From: Sedimenticola_A sp040506425
GTDB taxonomy: Bacteria > Pseudomonadota > Gammaproteobacteria > Chromatiales > Chromatiaceae
Assembly: GCA_965224515.1 (NCBI GenBank)
Contig: OZ245051.1
Span: 1,612,001-1,676,000 of the forward strand
Reading direction: 5' to 3'
Length of the DNA stretch: 64,000 bases
Positions 9,250 through 17,312 of the stretch are shown piece by piece; the stretch's first letter is position 1; every line of letters starts with the position of its first letter. Below the pieces are notes generated by a model that was given only the letters and a program-made list of their open reading frames with translations, was not told the DNA's origin and did not search any database. A program made the position numbers and the translations under genes.

Positions 9250-10540
9250 GGTTCATCGCAGATTAGCGGGGTATGGAAAAGAAAACGGCCAGGAAGTTAT
9301 TGTGTAGCTACCAAACAAACACACTAACTAACAGCCGCTTTCCATGTCCCAGCTTACCTTTCCGATAGAGCTGTGGGAAGGCTTTGAGCCGACCCACACT
9401 GAACTCGATCAGCAACAGCTGATCATCCACCTGAGTCCCACCACGCAAGGCCGGTGTGCTTGCGGCAATGCGGCCTTGGCCGTTCATGAGGCCCCTATAC
9501 GCTGTGTGGCCGAGAGAAGTATTCTGGGCTACACAGTGAGCTTACGCCTTCCACGTCGTCGTATCGTCTGCCCCGATTGTGGAGTTGTCACCGAGCATTT
9601 GAGTTGGCTAAAGCCCTATGCAAGGCAGGCCAGCCGCCTGATTGCCCATATTGAGTCCTTACTGCCCCTGCTGCCGATCAAGCACATCGCCGAACTGGTG
9701 GGGCTGCACTGGCATACGATCAAGAAGATCGACAAACGCCGCTTGGCCCGAGAGGTGTGCGAACCTGACTGGTCACGGGTTAGGCGCTTGGTCATGGACG
9801 AGTTTGCCCTATTCAAAGGGCATCGCTATGCCACAGTGGTCGCAGACGCTGATACCCATCAAGTCTTGTGGGTTGTGGAGGGGCGCAGCCGCCAGGCGAT
9901 CCGCCCCTTCTTTGAACAACTGGGCTCGCACTGTGAGCAGATTGAAGCGGTCGCTATGGATATGAACACGGCCTTCGACCTGGAGGTACAGGCCCACTGC
10001 CCTAATGCTGAGGTGGTCTATGACCTATTCCAAGTTATTGCCAAATATGGACGGGAGGTCATTGACCGAGTGCGAGTTGATCAAGCCAACCAACTGCGTC
10101 ACGATCAATCGGCACGCCGTAAGGTCAAGCGCGGCCGCTGGGTATTACTCAAAAACCGTCAGAACCTGACTGAAACACAGGCGGGCTACCTTGATGAGCT
10201 ACTGGAAGCCAATCGCAGTCTGATGGTGGTCTATCTGCTGCGCGAGCAGCTTAAGGAGATGTGGTACTGCCAGAATGCAGAACAGGCGCGTTCCCAGTGG
10301 GGGATTTGGTGGGAACAGGTCATCGAAAGTGGGATTAAACCGTTACAGCAGTTCGCACGGAAGCTAAAGAACTACCTCCAGGGGATCGTCGCTTCAGCCA
10401 AACACCCCCTCCACACCTGTCGCTTGGAGGGAATGAATAATAAGATCAAACTGATGAAACGCATGGGGTATGGCTATCGAGACACTGAGTACTTCTTCCT
10501 GAAGATCAGAGCCGCCTTCCCCGGTAATCTGCGATGAACC
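9250..10540 (+). mobile_element. complete ISL3-family insertion sequence
   Basis: A 1291-bp element. The terminal inverted repeats are 22 bp: GGTTCATCGCAGATTAGCGG.. at 9250, and its inverse ending at 10540, with one internal mismatch. Flanks 9242-9249 and 10541-10548 are both TTTTTTTA, an 8-bp target duplication as expected for ISL3. One transposase gene fills the element and its stop codon lies inside the right repeat. Intact ends, target duplication and an open transposase suggest a recent insertion. Confidence 0.95.
9344..10537 (+). CDS. ISL3 family transposase
   Basis: A 397-residue DDE transposase. An N-terminal zinc-finger region holds CACG near 38-41 and CPDCG near 76-80. A helix-turn-helix-like stretch follows (HIAELVGLHWHTIKKIDKR, about 114-132). 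Catalytic residues fit D152 (VMDEFALFKGHRY), D206 (VAMDMNTAF) and E362 (CRLEGMNNKIKLMKR), all recognisable ISL3 motifs. Length is close to typical ISL3 transposases (about 400-440). The frame is intact, so the element may be active. Confidence 0.95.
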   Translation: MSQLTFPIELWEGFEPTHTELDQQQLIIHLSPTTQGRCACGNAALAVHEAPIRCVAERSILGYTVSLRLPRRRIVCPDCGVVTEHLSWLKPYARQASRLIAHIESLLPLLPIKHIAELVGLHWHTIKKIDKRRLAREVCEPDWSRVRRLVMDEFALFKGHRYATVVADADTHQVLWVVEGRSRQAIRPFFEQLGSHCEQIEAVAMDMNTAFDLEVQAHCPNAEVVYDLFQVIAKYGREVIDRVRVDQANQLRHDQSARRKVKRGRWVLLKNRQNLTETQAGYLDELLEANRSLMVVYLLREQLKEMWYCQNAEQARSQWGIWWEQVIESGIKPLQQFARKLKNYLQGIVASAKHPLHTCRLEGMNNKIKLMKRMGYGYRDTEYFFLKIRAAFPGNLR

Positions 10541-10551
10541 TTTTTTTATTC

Positions 10552-10626
10552 TAGGAGCCCGCTCCCCCGGGGCTATGCGTCATGAAACAGTCATTGAGCC
10601 ATCGCAGTGGGGACACGGCTCCTACA
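10552..10626. repeat. degenerate REP-like palindrome, copy 2
   Basis: TAGGAGCCCGCTCCCCCGGGG is followed by a spacer and GTGGGGACACGGCTCCTACA. The head and tail match the REP family but the inner arms are eroded. Before the IS insertion it lay about 10 bp downstream of the cytochrome terminator. The remaining 10627-10770 shows no gene. Confidence 0.65.
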
Positions 10627-10770
10627 TTGGCATTAGCCCCATGGAAAACTGTGTGATATCCCCTGTTTTTTCGTGAAACCGCGTCATTTAGTGACAATGA
10701 CTGGCATAAACAGATTGAAATCCGGTCATTGATAAAAGCTAATGAGCATCAGCTGAAAAGCTGACACTAT

Positions 10771-11298
10771 ATGGCTGCAACGAAACCAGCTTTACCGTTG
10801 AGGAGATCCGTGGAGAGAACACATACGTCACTTTGGCTCATCGCCGCCGTTCTGCTGCTCGTACTGAGTGGTGTCGCGGTCTACAAGGCGTGGCCTGTGC
10901 TATTCCCTACGGCGGTTGTCTCTGCAACGCTGGATCCCGGTTGCGACCTGAGGGCCGGCCCCTGTGTATCGAAACTGCCGGGAGGAGGCACTGTCTCCCT
11001 CGGTATCGAGCCCAGAACCATACCCCTGGTCAAACCCCTGGAGTACCTGGTTAAAGTTGATGGTATTGAAGCCGATAGTGTCGAGATAGATTTCACTGGT
11101 GTCGATATGAACATGGGCTTCAATCGACCGAAACTCAGCCGTACGGCTGATGGTGAGTTTTCCGGCAGCGGGGTGCTTCCCGTCTGTGTCCGGGAGGCGA
11201 TGGAGTGGGAGGCCAGGGTCATGCTTCATACAGAAGATGGCCTGGTCGCCGCGCCTTACCGCTTTGTTACGGTCAAACCCGGTGTCTCTCTGCAGTAG
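10771..11298 (+). CDS. membrane-anchored FixH-like protein of a copper/oxidase cassette
   Basis: A 175-residue protein with one N-terminal membrane segment (about residues 22-44) and a periplasmic beta-rich domain. The core VEIDFTGVDMNMGFNRPKL resembles the FixH-like fold, where a Met-rich loop has been linked to copper handling. This resemblance is moderate. It is directly upstream of the SCO gene (17 bp) and the PCu(A)C gene, which supports a role in copper delivery or cytochrome oxidase assembly. An alternative GTG start at 10810 has a stronger Shine-Dalgarno (AGGAG) than the ATG used here. Confidence 0.7.
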   Translation: MAATKPALPLRRSVERTHTSLWLIAAVLLLVLSGVAVYKAWPVLFPTAVVSATLDPGCDLRAGPCVSKLPGGGTVSLGIEPRTIPLVKPLEYLVKVDGIEADSVEIDFTGVDMNMGFNRPKLSRTADGEFSGSGVLPVCVREAMEWEARVMLHTEDGLVAAPYRFVTVKPGVSLQ

Positions 11299-11315
11299 GA
11301 TTGAAAGATAGCGAA

Positions 11316-11921
11316 ATGAAGAAGCCCTTGTTGCTGTTGTTGATAGCCGTTTTGTCGGTGGCCCTGGTGTGGGTGGTTTTTTTCTGGAGTCCCCAGGGTA
11401 AAGACCCTGTTGATCCGGCAATTTCGGATCGCCCCACGGGTGGAGACTTTGTGTTTCAGTCCCACGCCGGTCCCGTGGCCCTGCAGGATATGCGGGGAAA
11501 GGTGGTGGTGCTCTACTTCGGATACACCTGGTGTCCTGATATCTGCCCGACCAGCCTCGGCTTTCTGGCAGCAGCACTGAACGAGCTGAGCCCGCAACAG
11601 CAGGCACAGTTTCAGGGAGTCTTCGTCAGCGTAGATCCGGAACGGGACACGCTGGAGAAACTGAAGACCTATGCCGGATACTTCCACCACAAAATTGTTG
11701 GTGTAACCGGTACGCCTGAACAGATTGATCTGGCGGTGAAGAGCTACGGTGCCGCCTATCGTATGCAAAAACTTGATTCAGAGGCCCAGTACCTTGTGGA
11801 TCACTCGGCCGATCTCTACCTGATCGATAAACAGGGGCGGCTGGCAAAGACATTGAGACACGGTACACGTCCGGAAGAGATTCTGGATGCGATACTGCAG
11901 TTATTGGAACCCCAGGGATAG
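11316..11921 (+). CDS. SCO1/SenC family copper-binding thioredoxin-like protein
   Basis: SCO proteins bind copper and reduce or metallate the CuA site of cytochrome oxidase. The 201 residues include an N-terminal membrane anchor (about 3-23) and a thioredoxin fold. The CxxxC copper motif is at C73/C77 (TWCPDICPTS) and the conserved His ligand at about H163 (VDHSADLYLID). The family SVDPERDT block is present near 105. The ATG at 11316 follows GATAGCGAA. The gene sits between the FixH-like and PCu(A)C genes in one apparent operon. Confidence 0.93.
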   Translation: MKKPLLLLLIAVLSVALVWVVFFWSPQGKDPVDPAISDRPTGGDFVFQSHAGPVALQDMRGKVVVLYFGYTWCPDICPTSLGFLAAALNELSPQQQAQFQGVFVSVDPERDTLEKLKTYAGYFHHKIVGVTGTPEQIDLAVKSYGAAYRMQKLDSEAQYLVDHSADLYLIDKQGRLAKTLRHGTRPEEILDAILQLLEPQG

Positions 11922-11970
11922 AGGTCCCTGTTTAATTGAAACACTTGAAAAAGTTGAAGGAGATATTGAG

Positions 11971-12468
11971 ATGAAACTTCGTCATGTACTGCCCGCACTG
12001 GGCATGGTTATGCTCAGCGCCTGCGCTACCGTTATGGCTGATACCGCTGCGGACAGCGTGGCTGTATCCGATGCCTACGCCCGTGCAGTGCCTCCGGGCC
12101 AGCCCAACAGCGCCTCATTCATGACCATTGTGAACAACTCCGGCAAGGACCACGCCCTGGTCAGTGCCGAGAGCCCTGTATCCAAGGTTGTGGAGCTGCA
12201 CACCCACACCATGGACGAGGGCATGATGAAGATGCGCCGCGTTGAGAAGATCGATCTGCCCGCAGGCCAGACCGTTACCCTGAAACCCGGTGGTCTCCAC
12301 GTGATGTTGATCGGTCTGCATCAGGACCTGAAGCCCGGTGAGAACGTTGACGTCACCCTGATCTTCGAAGACGGCAGCAAGACCCAGCTTCAGGCACCGA
12401 TCAAAAAGCTCCAGATGAAGATGATGAAGAAAGATATGAAACACGACATGAAGAATATGAAGCACTGA
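11971..12468 (+). CDS. PCu(A)C-type periplasmic copper chaperone
   Basis: A copper(I) chaperone that works with SCO in CuA assembly. It has 165 residues. The N-terminus ends in LSAC at residues 15-18, a plausible lipobox, so it may be a lipoprotein. The conserved H..M..H-x-M copper site is visible in VELHTHTMDEGMMKM (about 74-88) and GLHVML (about 109-113). The C-terminal tail is rich in Met, Lys and His (KMMKKDMKHDMKNMKH), which may add metal-binding capacity. GAAGGAGAT lies upstream of the ATG. Last gene of the cassette, followed by a terminator. Confidence 0.92.
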   Translation: MKLRHVLPALGMVMLSACATVMADTAADSVAVSDAYARAVPPGQPNSASFMTIVNNSGKDHALVSAESPVSKVVELHTHTMDEGMMKMRRVEKIDLPAGQTVTLKPGGLHVMLIGLHQDLKPGENVDVTLIFEDGSKTQLQAPIKKLQMKMMKKDMKHDMKNMKH

Positions 12469-12484
12469 TCGGTTTCATTTCATG

Positions 12485-12523
12485 AAAAAGCCGGTGGGGC
12501 GTCAGCTCCACCGGCTTTTTTTT
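12485..12523 (+). terminator. Rho-independent terminator after the copper cassette
   Basis: AGCCGGTGG and CCACCGGCT form a 9-bp stem preceded by A5 and followed by T8. It probably works in both directions, also for the minus-strand hemL transcript. Confidence 0.9.
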
Positions 12524-12528
12524 GCACT

Positions 12529-12606
12529 GTAGGAGCCCAGTCCCCTGGGCGAAAAACACCTGGGTAGTTATCGTATGCTTATCGCCCAGGGGACTGGGCT
12601 CCTACA
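12529..12606. repeat. REP-like palindrome, copy 3
   Basis: The best-conserved copy: GTAGGAGCCCAGTCCCCTGG at the left and its exact inverse ending CTCCTAC at the right, around a 30-bp spacer. It lies between the convergent PCu(A)C gene and hemL. Confidence 0.85.
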
Positions 12607-12620
12607 GTGTATTCTCAGAA

Positions 12621-13904
12621 TCAGGCGATCTCTCTGAACGCCTCGCCAGCGGCTTCTATGGTTGCGGCAATGTCGTCGTCGCTGTGAGCTGCAGAGACAA
12701 AGCCAGCCTCGAAGGCTGAAGGTGCCAGGTAGACGCCGTGCCTGAGCATGGCGTGGAAGAAGGCCTTGAACTGGTCCTGGTTGCAGGCGGTTGACTGGGC
12801 GAAATTGCTCACCTGGTCTTCTTCGGTGAAGAAGATACCGAACATGCCGCCGACCTGGTTGCTGGTGACTGGTACGCCAGCTGCCTTGGCCTGGGCCATC
12901 AAGCCGCTGACCAGCTTTTCGGTCTTTGTCGTGAGGGCATCGAAAAAGCCGGGCTCTGATATCAGCTCCAGGGTGGCCAGGCCTGCGGTCATTGCCACCG
13001 GATTGCCTGAGAGTGTACCGGCCTGGTAGACGGGGCCGAGGGGGGCGATCTTCTCCATGACTTCGCGTTTTCCACCAAAGGCACCGACAGGCATGCCGCC
13101 GCCAATTACCTTGCCCAGGGTGGTGAGGTCGGGGCGTACGTTGTAAAGGCCCTGTACGCCGCCTAGGGCGACGCGGAAACCGGTCATTACCTCGTCGAAG
13201 ATCAGCACGGTGCCGTGCTGGTCGCACACTTCACGCAGCCCTTCCAGGAAACCTGGAACCGGTGGGATACAGTTCATGTTGCCGGCAACCGGCTCAACAA
13301 TGATGCAGGCGATTTCACTGCCCGCTTCGCTGAAGGTCTGCCGGACCTGTTCCAGGTTGTTATAGTCGAGGGTGATCGTGTGCTCAGCGAGTGAGGCGGG
13401 TACGCCGGGCGAGCTGGGCTCACCCAGGGTCAGTGCACCTGAGCCGGCCTTGACCAGCAGAGAGTCTGAGTGACCGTGGTAGCAGCCCTCGAATTTAACG
13501 ATCTTGTCACGCCCGGTGTAGCCGCGGGCGAGGCGGATGGCGCTCATGGTCGCCTCAGTGCCTGAGCTGACCATACGTACCATGTCCATGGAGGGCACCA
13601 GTTCGCATACTTTGTCCGCCATGCGGGTCTCAATCTCGGTGGGTGCACCGAAAGAGAGGCCCTTGGAGATGACCTGGCTCACCGCGTCAATCACCGAAGG
13701 ATGGGCATGACCGAGAATCATCGGCCCCCAGGAGCCGACATAGTCGATATAGCGGTTGCCATCGGGGTCGAATATGTAGGGGCCTGCCGCGGATTCGATG
13801 AATACCGGATCGCCGCCTACACCTTTGAAGGCACGCACGGGTGAGTTCACGCCGCCGGGAATATGCTGTTGAGCCTTGTCAAAAAGCGTGTGGGAACCGG
13901 TCAT
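12621..13904 (-). CDS. hemL: glutamate-1-semialdehyde 2,1-aminomutase
   Basis: PLP enzyme converting glutamate-1-semialdehyde to 5-aminolevulinate, the committed tetrapyrrole precursor, in the C5 pathway. At 427 residues it matches the E. coli length (426). The PLP lysine is K265 in TTLGKVIGGGMPVGAFGG. SSGTEATMSAIRLAR (about 113-127) and FDEVMTGFR (about 236-244) are family blocks. Its ATG overlaps the stop of thiE by 4 bp, so it is translationally coupled to the thiamine genes. Confidence 0.97.
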   Translation of the reverse strand: MTGSHTLFDKAQQHIPGGVNSPVRAFKGVGGDPVFIESAAGPYIFDPDGNRYIDYVGSWGPMILGHAHPSVIDAVSQVISKGLSFGAPTEIETRMADKVCELVPSMDMVRMVSSGTEATMSAIRLARGYTGRDKIVKFEGCYHGHSDSLLVKAGSGALTLGEPSSPGVPASLAEHTITLDYNNLEQVRQTFSEAGSEIACIIVEPVAGNMNCIPPVPGFLEGLREVCDQHGTVLIFDEVMTGFRVALGGVQGLYNVRPDLTTLGKVIGGGMPVGAFGGKREVMEKIAPLGPVYQAGTLSGNPVAMTAGLATLELISEPGFFDALTTKTEKLVSGLMAQAKAAGVPVTSNQVGGMFGIFFTEEDQVSNFAQSTACNQDQFKAFFHAMLRHGVYLAPSAFEAGFVSAAHSDDDIAATIEAAGEAFREIA

Positions 13905-14551
13905 GTCGGTGATACCTCTGTCTGTTTGAATAGTTTGTTGAATTTATTGCAGGCCGCCTTGATATCAGGCTGGCCGAAAACACCATGGATTACCGCCAGC
14001 ATATCGGCCCCTGCTTTAACCAGGGCGCCGCCATTTTCCGGTGTTATTCCTCCGATGGCAACCGTGGGCAGGTGGAGTTCCTCTTTTGCACGTTTCAGCA
14101 GGCCGATATCGGCCTGGACCGCATCAGGTTTGATGCTCGAGCTGAAAAAGCGTCCGAAGGCGATGTAATCGGCCCCGGCCTGTTGGGCTGCGATGGCGAG
14201 CTCGAACCTGTTGTAACAGGAGACGCCAATGATGGCCTCATGGCCGAGACGGGACCTGGTGGCTTCCAGGTCGGGGTCGTCCTTGCCGAGATGCACGCCA
14301 TCGGCGCCAATGCGGGAGGCCAACTCCACGTCATCATTGATGATCAGGGGTACGCCGTGCTTTCTGCACAGTTGCAGAAGGTCACGGGCCTCTTTGGTCC
14401 TTTTGTCGTCGTCGGTGCTCTTGTCACGGTACTGGATGATTTTTGCGCCGCCATCCAGGGCCAGTGCAACCTGTTCAGCAGTGCTGCTGCCGGCAGCCAG
14501 TGCTGAATCTGTAATCCCGTACAGCCCCTTTAGCTCGAAAGATGTACTCAA
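13901..14551 (-). CDS. thiE: thiamine-phosphate synthase
   Basis: Joins HMP-diphosphate and the thiazole phosphate to give thiamine phosphate. The 216-residue TIM barrel shows GLYGITD near the N-terminus, IIQYRDKST (about 35-43), DGVHLGKDD (about 90-98), IGVSCYN, FGRFFSSSIKP and AIGGITPENG, all ThiE blocks. Both ends overlap neighbours by 4 bp (ATGA), giving a tight thiD-thiE-hemL unit. No TPP riboswitch was recognised upstream of thiD. Confidence 0.96.
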   Translation of the reverse strand: MSTSFELKGLYGITDSALAAGSSTAEQVALALDGGAKIIQYRDKSTDDDKRTKEARDLLQLCRKHGVPLIINDDVELASRIGADGVHLGKDDPDLEATRSRLGHEAIIGVSCYNRFELAIAAQQAGADYIAFGRFFSSSIKPDAVQADIGLLKRAKEELHLPTVAIGGITPENGGALVKAGADMLAVIHGVFGQPDIKAACNKFNKLFKQTEVSPT

Positions 14552-15351
14552 TGCTTTTCCTGTTGATGTCTGCGATTGGGTATTGCCTGGCCTCGTCCCG
14601 GATGGGTGGCGTTTTTCAGGGCACTCCAGGTGAATTGCTGGCCCCTCTCCACTGCCTCTTCCAGGGAGTGTCCGGCTGCAAGGCCGGTGGCTATTGCAGA
14701 GGCCAGGGTGCAGCCGGAGCCGTGGTAGCTCCCCTCGAGCCTTGGCCAGCTCAAAGCGAGAACACCCAGGCCGGGCCGGTAGAGCTGGTTTACCACCTCT
14801 TCACTGTTTTCATGGGTGCCGGTGATTAATACAGCCTCGACTCCCTGGTCCAGCAGTTTTGCGGCACAGGCGCCCAGTTGCTGCTCGCCGGTGAGACGGC
14901 GTGCCTCTTCCGAATTGGGTGTTATCAGGGCGGTGTGTGGAAACAGGAGGTTCTGCATGGCTTCGATCAGGCCCTCCCGGGCCAGCTCGGTGCCGCCTCC
15001 GGCTGCCAGTACAGGGTCGAGAACCAGGGGTATGCCGGGGTGCTGCTGCAGCTTGTCTCCAACTGCTACGGCAATTTCCGGATCTCCCAGCAGGCCGATC
15101 TTAATCGCCCTGACCTGGTAGTCCTGGAGTACGCATGCTATCTGCTCGCCTACCAAAGTCGACTCCACAGGCGCAATTCTCTGTACATTGACCGTATCCT
15201 GCAGGGTCAGGCAGGTGATGGCTGTGGCGGGGGTTCCGCCCAGTGCGGCTATGGTTTCTATATCGGCCTGGATGCCGGCTCCACCGCCGGGGTCGTGACC
15301 GGCAATGGAAAGGACTACTGGTTGATCGGTGTTCTGCATGAAGTTGGGCAT
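14548..15351 (-). CDS. thiD: hydroxymethylpyrimidine / phosphomethylpyrimidine kinase
   Basis: Phosphorylates HMP and HMP-phosphate to supply ThiE. It has 267 residues of ribokinase fold. SIAGHDPGGGAGIQAD (about 15-30) is the substrate-binding opening, and the anion-hole motif GSYHGSGCTLASAIATGL lies near 206-223. First gene of the thiD-thiE-hemL operon. A second in-frame Met four residues downstream is a possible alternative start. Confidence 0.96.
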   Translation of the reverse strand: MPNFMQNTDQPVVLSIAGHDPGGGAGIQADIETIAALGGTPATAITCLTLQDTVNVQRIAPVESTLVGEQIACVLQDYQVRAIKIGLLGDPEIAVAVGDKLQQHPGIPLVLDPVLAAGGGTELAREGLIEAMQNLLFPHTALITPNSEEARRLTGEQQLGACAAKLLDQGVEAVLITGTHENSEEVVNQLYRPGLGVLALSWPRLEGSYHGSGCTLASAIATGLAAGHSLEEAVERGQQFTWSALKNATHPGRGQAIPNRRHQQEKH

Positions 15352-15528
15352 ATTGGATAAAAGACCGATTCTATCCCAGATCGGGAGTAACTACTTTTAG
15401 TAGAATAAAAAACCTATATTGATAAATGATTGAAATTAAATACTTAAATTCTTATTTATGTCAAATTTTAGTCTACACTTGGGTATGTGCGTGGTTCAAA
15501 ATACTTTTAGCCTGGGGCGAGGTTAGAA

Positions 15529-15999
15529 ATGAGTCCTCTTTTCAATGAAATGGCAGAAATTGCCGATAGATACTGTACCTTAATCGAGCAGGCGGGCGAG
15601 AAGGATTCTCAATGGCTGCATGAGGTGGCCGTGCTGCTGCCGAAACTGCATATGGCGGCCTCCAACTGTCCGACGCAGGAAGATGAAGATGCTGCTGCAA
15701 TGGGTCCGGACCTGGATGCCCGGTTTGAGATATTTGCCAAGTTACGCCAGTTGCTGGGAAGTAAAGACTCGTACTGGATGGAGTTCGATGTGGTGCATGA
15801 CGGCCATCACATGACCGGTAGCCTTGCTGATGACCTGACTGACATCTATTGCGAACTCAAACAGGGGCTGCACCTCATCGATCATGAGCCCAACCGGGCT
15901 CTTGCCGGCTGGTGCAGTGGCTACAGTTCCCACTGGGGGCAGCATCTTCTTGATGCCGAGCGCCATCTCTATAGCCTGAGAACAAGAGACGAGTTCTGA
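15529..15999 (+). CDS. DUF5063 family protein
   Basis: A 156-residue acidic soluble protein, probably all-helical. WLHEVAVLLPKLHMAA, YWMEFDVVHD, GSLADDLTDIYCELKQGL and W..HW..HLLDAERHL resemble the DUF5063 pattern. No function is known for that family. GGCGAGGTTAGAA upstream gives a Shine-Dalgarno for the ATG at 15529. It stands alone between the divergent thiD operon and the Fe-S gene. The 177-bp gap upstream is AT-rich and probably holds promoters for both directions. Confidence 0.75.
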   Translation: MSPLFNEMAEIADRYCTLIEQAGEKDSQWLHEVAVLLPKLHMAASNCPTQEDEDAAAMGPDLDARFEIFAKLRQLLGSKDSYWMEFDVVHDGHHMTGSLADDLTDIYCELKQGLHLIDHEPNRALAGWCSGYSSHWGQHLLDAERHLYSLRTRDEF

Positions 16000-16074
16000 T
16001 TCCAGGATCTATTCGACTAAATCGGGGATTTTTAATATAACCATTCAAAATTCATGGTTGAGTGGTTTTTCGCT

Positions 16075-16083
16075 TGGTATAAT
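16075..16083 (+). promoter_or_regulatory. extended -10 promoter of the A-type Fe-S gene
   Basis: TGGTATAAT is a perfect extended -10 (TGnTATAAT). The best -35 (TTGAGT at 16058-16063) is only 14 bp away, so the extended -10 may compensate. The expected transcript start is near 16090. Confidence 0.6.
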
Positions 16084-16123
16084 ATCCGACTAAATTTGTA
16101 AATTAATTTTGGAGTTTCATCCC

Positions 16124-16504
16124 ATGAGCGAATCTACGGCTACTGCTCTGTCTGATAATGACATCAGTGTGACTACCCCTGCACAGACCAAAATGGCCGA
16201 ACTGATCGGTCAGGTTGAAGATGCAATCGAGGGCGTTCGCGTCTATGCAACCCCCGGCGGTTGCAGCGGCATCAACTTCGGTATGACTTTTACCGACCAG
16301 ATCAATGATAACGACGGCGTTCTTGAATGCGACGGCTTCAAAGTCATTATTGACGACGGCACCATGCAGCACCTGAAAGGTGTTGAGATTGACTTTGTTG
16401 ATCGTGGCGAAGGCGGTGCGAGCTTTGTCTTCAACAACCTGCAGCCTGCATCCGGCGGCGGTTGTGGTACCTGCGGCTCTGCCCAGGGCGGCGGCTGCTC
16501 CTGA
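16124..16504 (+). CDS. A-type (HesB/IscA-like) Fe-S protein with Cys-rich tail
   Basis: A 126-residue protein of the HesB/IscA fold. The first conserved Cys is in TPGGCSGINFGMTF (about residues 44-57), and DRGEGGASFVFNN follows. Classical IscA ends in CxC; here the tail reads GGGCGTCGSAQGGGCS with CxxC plus a third Cys, and it has a longer N-terminus (ATALSDNDISVTT). It is a distinct subfamily, not IscA or ErpA; a canonical ErpA is encoded at 21348. GGAG lies nine bases before the ATG, and a terminator follows. Confidence 0.88.
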   Translation: MSESTATALSDNDISVTTPAQTKMAELIGQVEDAIEGVRVYATPGGCSGINFGMTFTDQINDNDGVLECDGFKVIIDDGTMQHLKGVEIDFVDRGEGGASFVFNNLQPASGGGCGTCGSAQGGGCS

Positions 16505-16560
16505 TCGGATAAGGCCTGCCGGGGACATCCATTGCGGACCCCATGGCGGTAGGTTGAATC

Positions 16561-16595
16561 AAAGGCCCCGTGGCTTAACTGCCCGGGGCCTTTTT
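16561..16595 (+). terminator. Rho-independent terminator after the A-type Fe-S gene
   Basis: GGCCCCG / CGGGGCC stem flanked by AAA and TTTTT, ending 20 bp before the next ATG. Confidence 0.88.
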
Positions 16596-16615
16596 ATTAC
16601 CGGGCCGAACAGATC

Positions 16616-16999
16616 ATGTCTGAAAAAACACTCTTCTCCATTATTGAGTCACCAACTCATCCGGATTTTTCCGGGCTCTACGCCCAGCGTGGCATCCGGG
16701 AAGTCAGGGTGAGCTCTATCCGCAGAGCGATCAGTGAACTGAAAAAGTCCAGGCCGGATTACGTTGTAGCGGAGTTCTTCTACGGCTACGGAAACAATTA
16801 CGCCGGGGTGAATGTCAGCAACCTGGATGTCTTTCTGGCAAGTCTTCAGAAATATGCGCCTGACGCCAGGGTGGTTGTGATGGTGGATAAATCAGAGCGA
16901 ATTTACGTTGACAGGCTCAAGGCGTTGTTTCCCGTTCACCAGGTACTGGTGCACCCCGTCTCCAGCGCCCAGTTGGACGAGTCGCTGGATCAGTGCTGA
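16616..16999 (+). CDS. conserved hypothetical protein
   Basis: A 127-residue soluble alpha/beta protein. The pattern YVVAEFFYGYG, then DARVVVMVDKSER, RLKALFPVHQVLVHPVS recalls a truncated receiver or Rossmann-like fold, but no phosphoacceptor site is convincing. The family appears to be gammaproteobacterial; no function is known to me. Its last 10 bases overlap the 3' end of the convergent gene at 16990-17310. Confidence 0.7.
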   Translation: MSEKTLFSIIESPTHPDFSGLYAQRGIREVRVSSIRRAISELKKSRPDYVVAEFFYGYGNNYAGVNVSNLDVFLASLQKYAPDARVVVMVDKSERIYVDRLKALFPVHQVLVHPVSSAQLDESLDQC

Positions 17000-17310
17000 T
17001 GTTGATCAAGGGGTTCTGAGTTGTTCTCCAGCCACTGATCCAGGGCTTTGACGGCCTCGTTCATCAAGGTCGTGAAGCCGGCTCCCCCAGGCTCTGGATC
17101 CAGCCACCTGATATCGAACAGGTGTATGGCATCGTCCTGATCATCATCGATGAATGCGATGTGATCTGGTTTGACCGGCGGTGCCCCGAAGGTCCAGCAG
17201 GCGATAAAGCCGGGCTCCCGGTTATGCACCAGGAATCCGATCTCATCTCTCTCTGCAAAAGGATCCTCGCCGACTATCCAGCGAGGTTGATTGCGGTTTT
17301 TCCCGGACAT
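16990..17310 (-). CDS. small conserved hypothetical protein
   Basis: A 106-residue acidic protein. IAFIDDDQDDAIHLFDIRWLDPE and WTFGAPPVKPDHI are its most striking blocks; no domain was recognised. The frame is open further upstream, but the ATG at 17310 begins 2 bp after the hemJ stop, so MSGKNRN is the sensible start and the gene is coupled to hemJ. It overlaps the end of the convergent upstream gene by 10 bp. Confidence 0.65.
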   Translation of the reverse strand: MSGKNRNQPRWIVGEDPFAERDEIGFLVHNREPGFIACWTFGAPPVKPDHIAFIDDDQDDAIHLFDIRWLDPEPGGAGFTTLMNEAVKALDQWLENNSEPLDQHQH

Positions 17311-17312
17311 GG

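Noticed and set aside
15352..15528. A TPP riboswitch before thiD
   Set aside because: No CTGAGA-type core or paired TPP-switch helices seen on the minus strand; the region is simply AT-rich.
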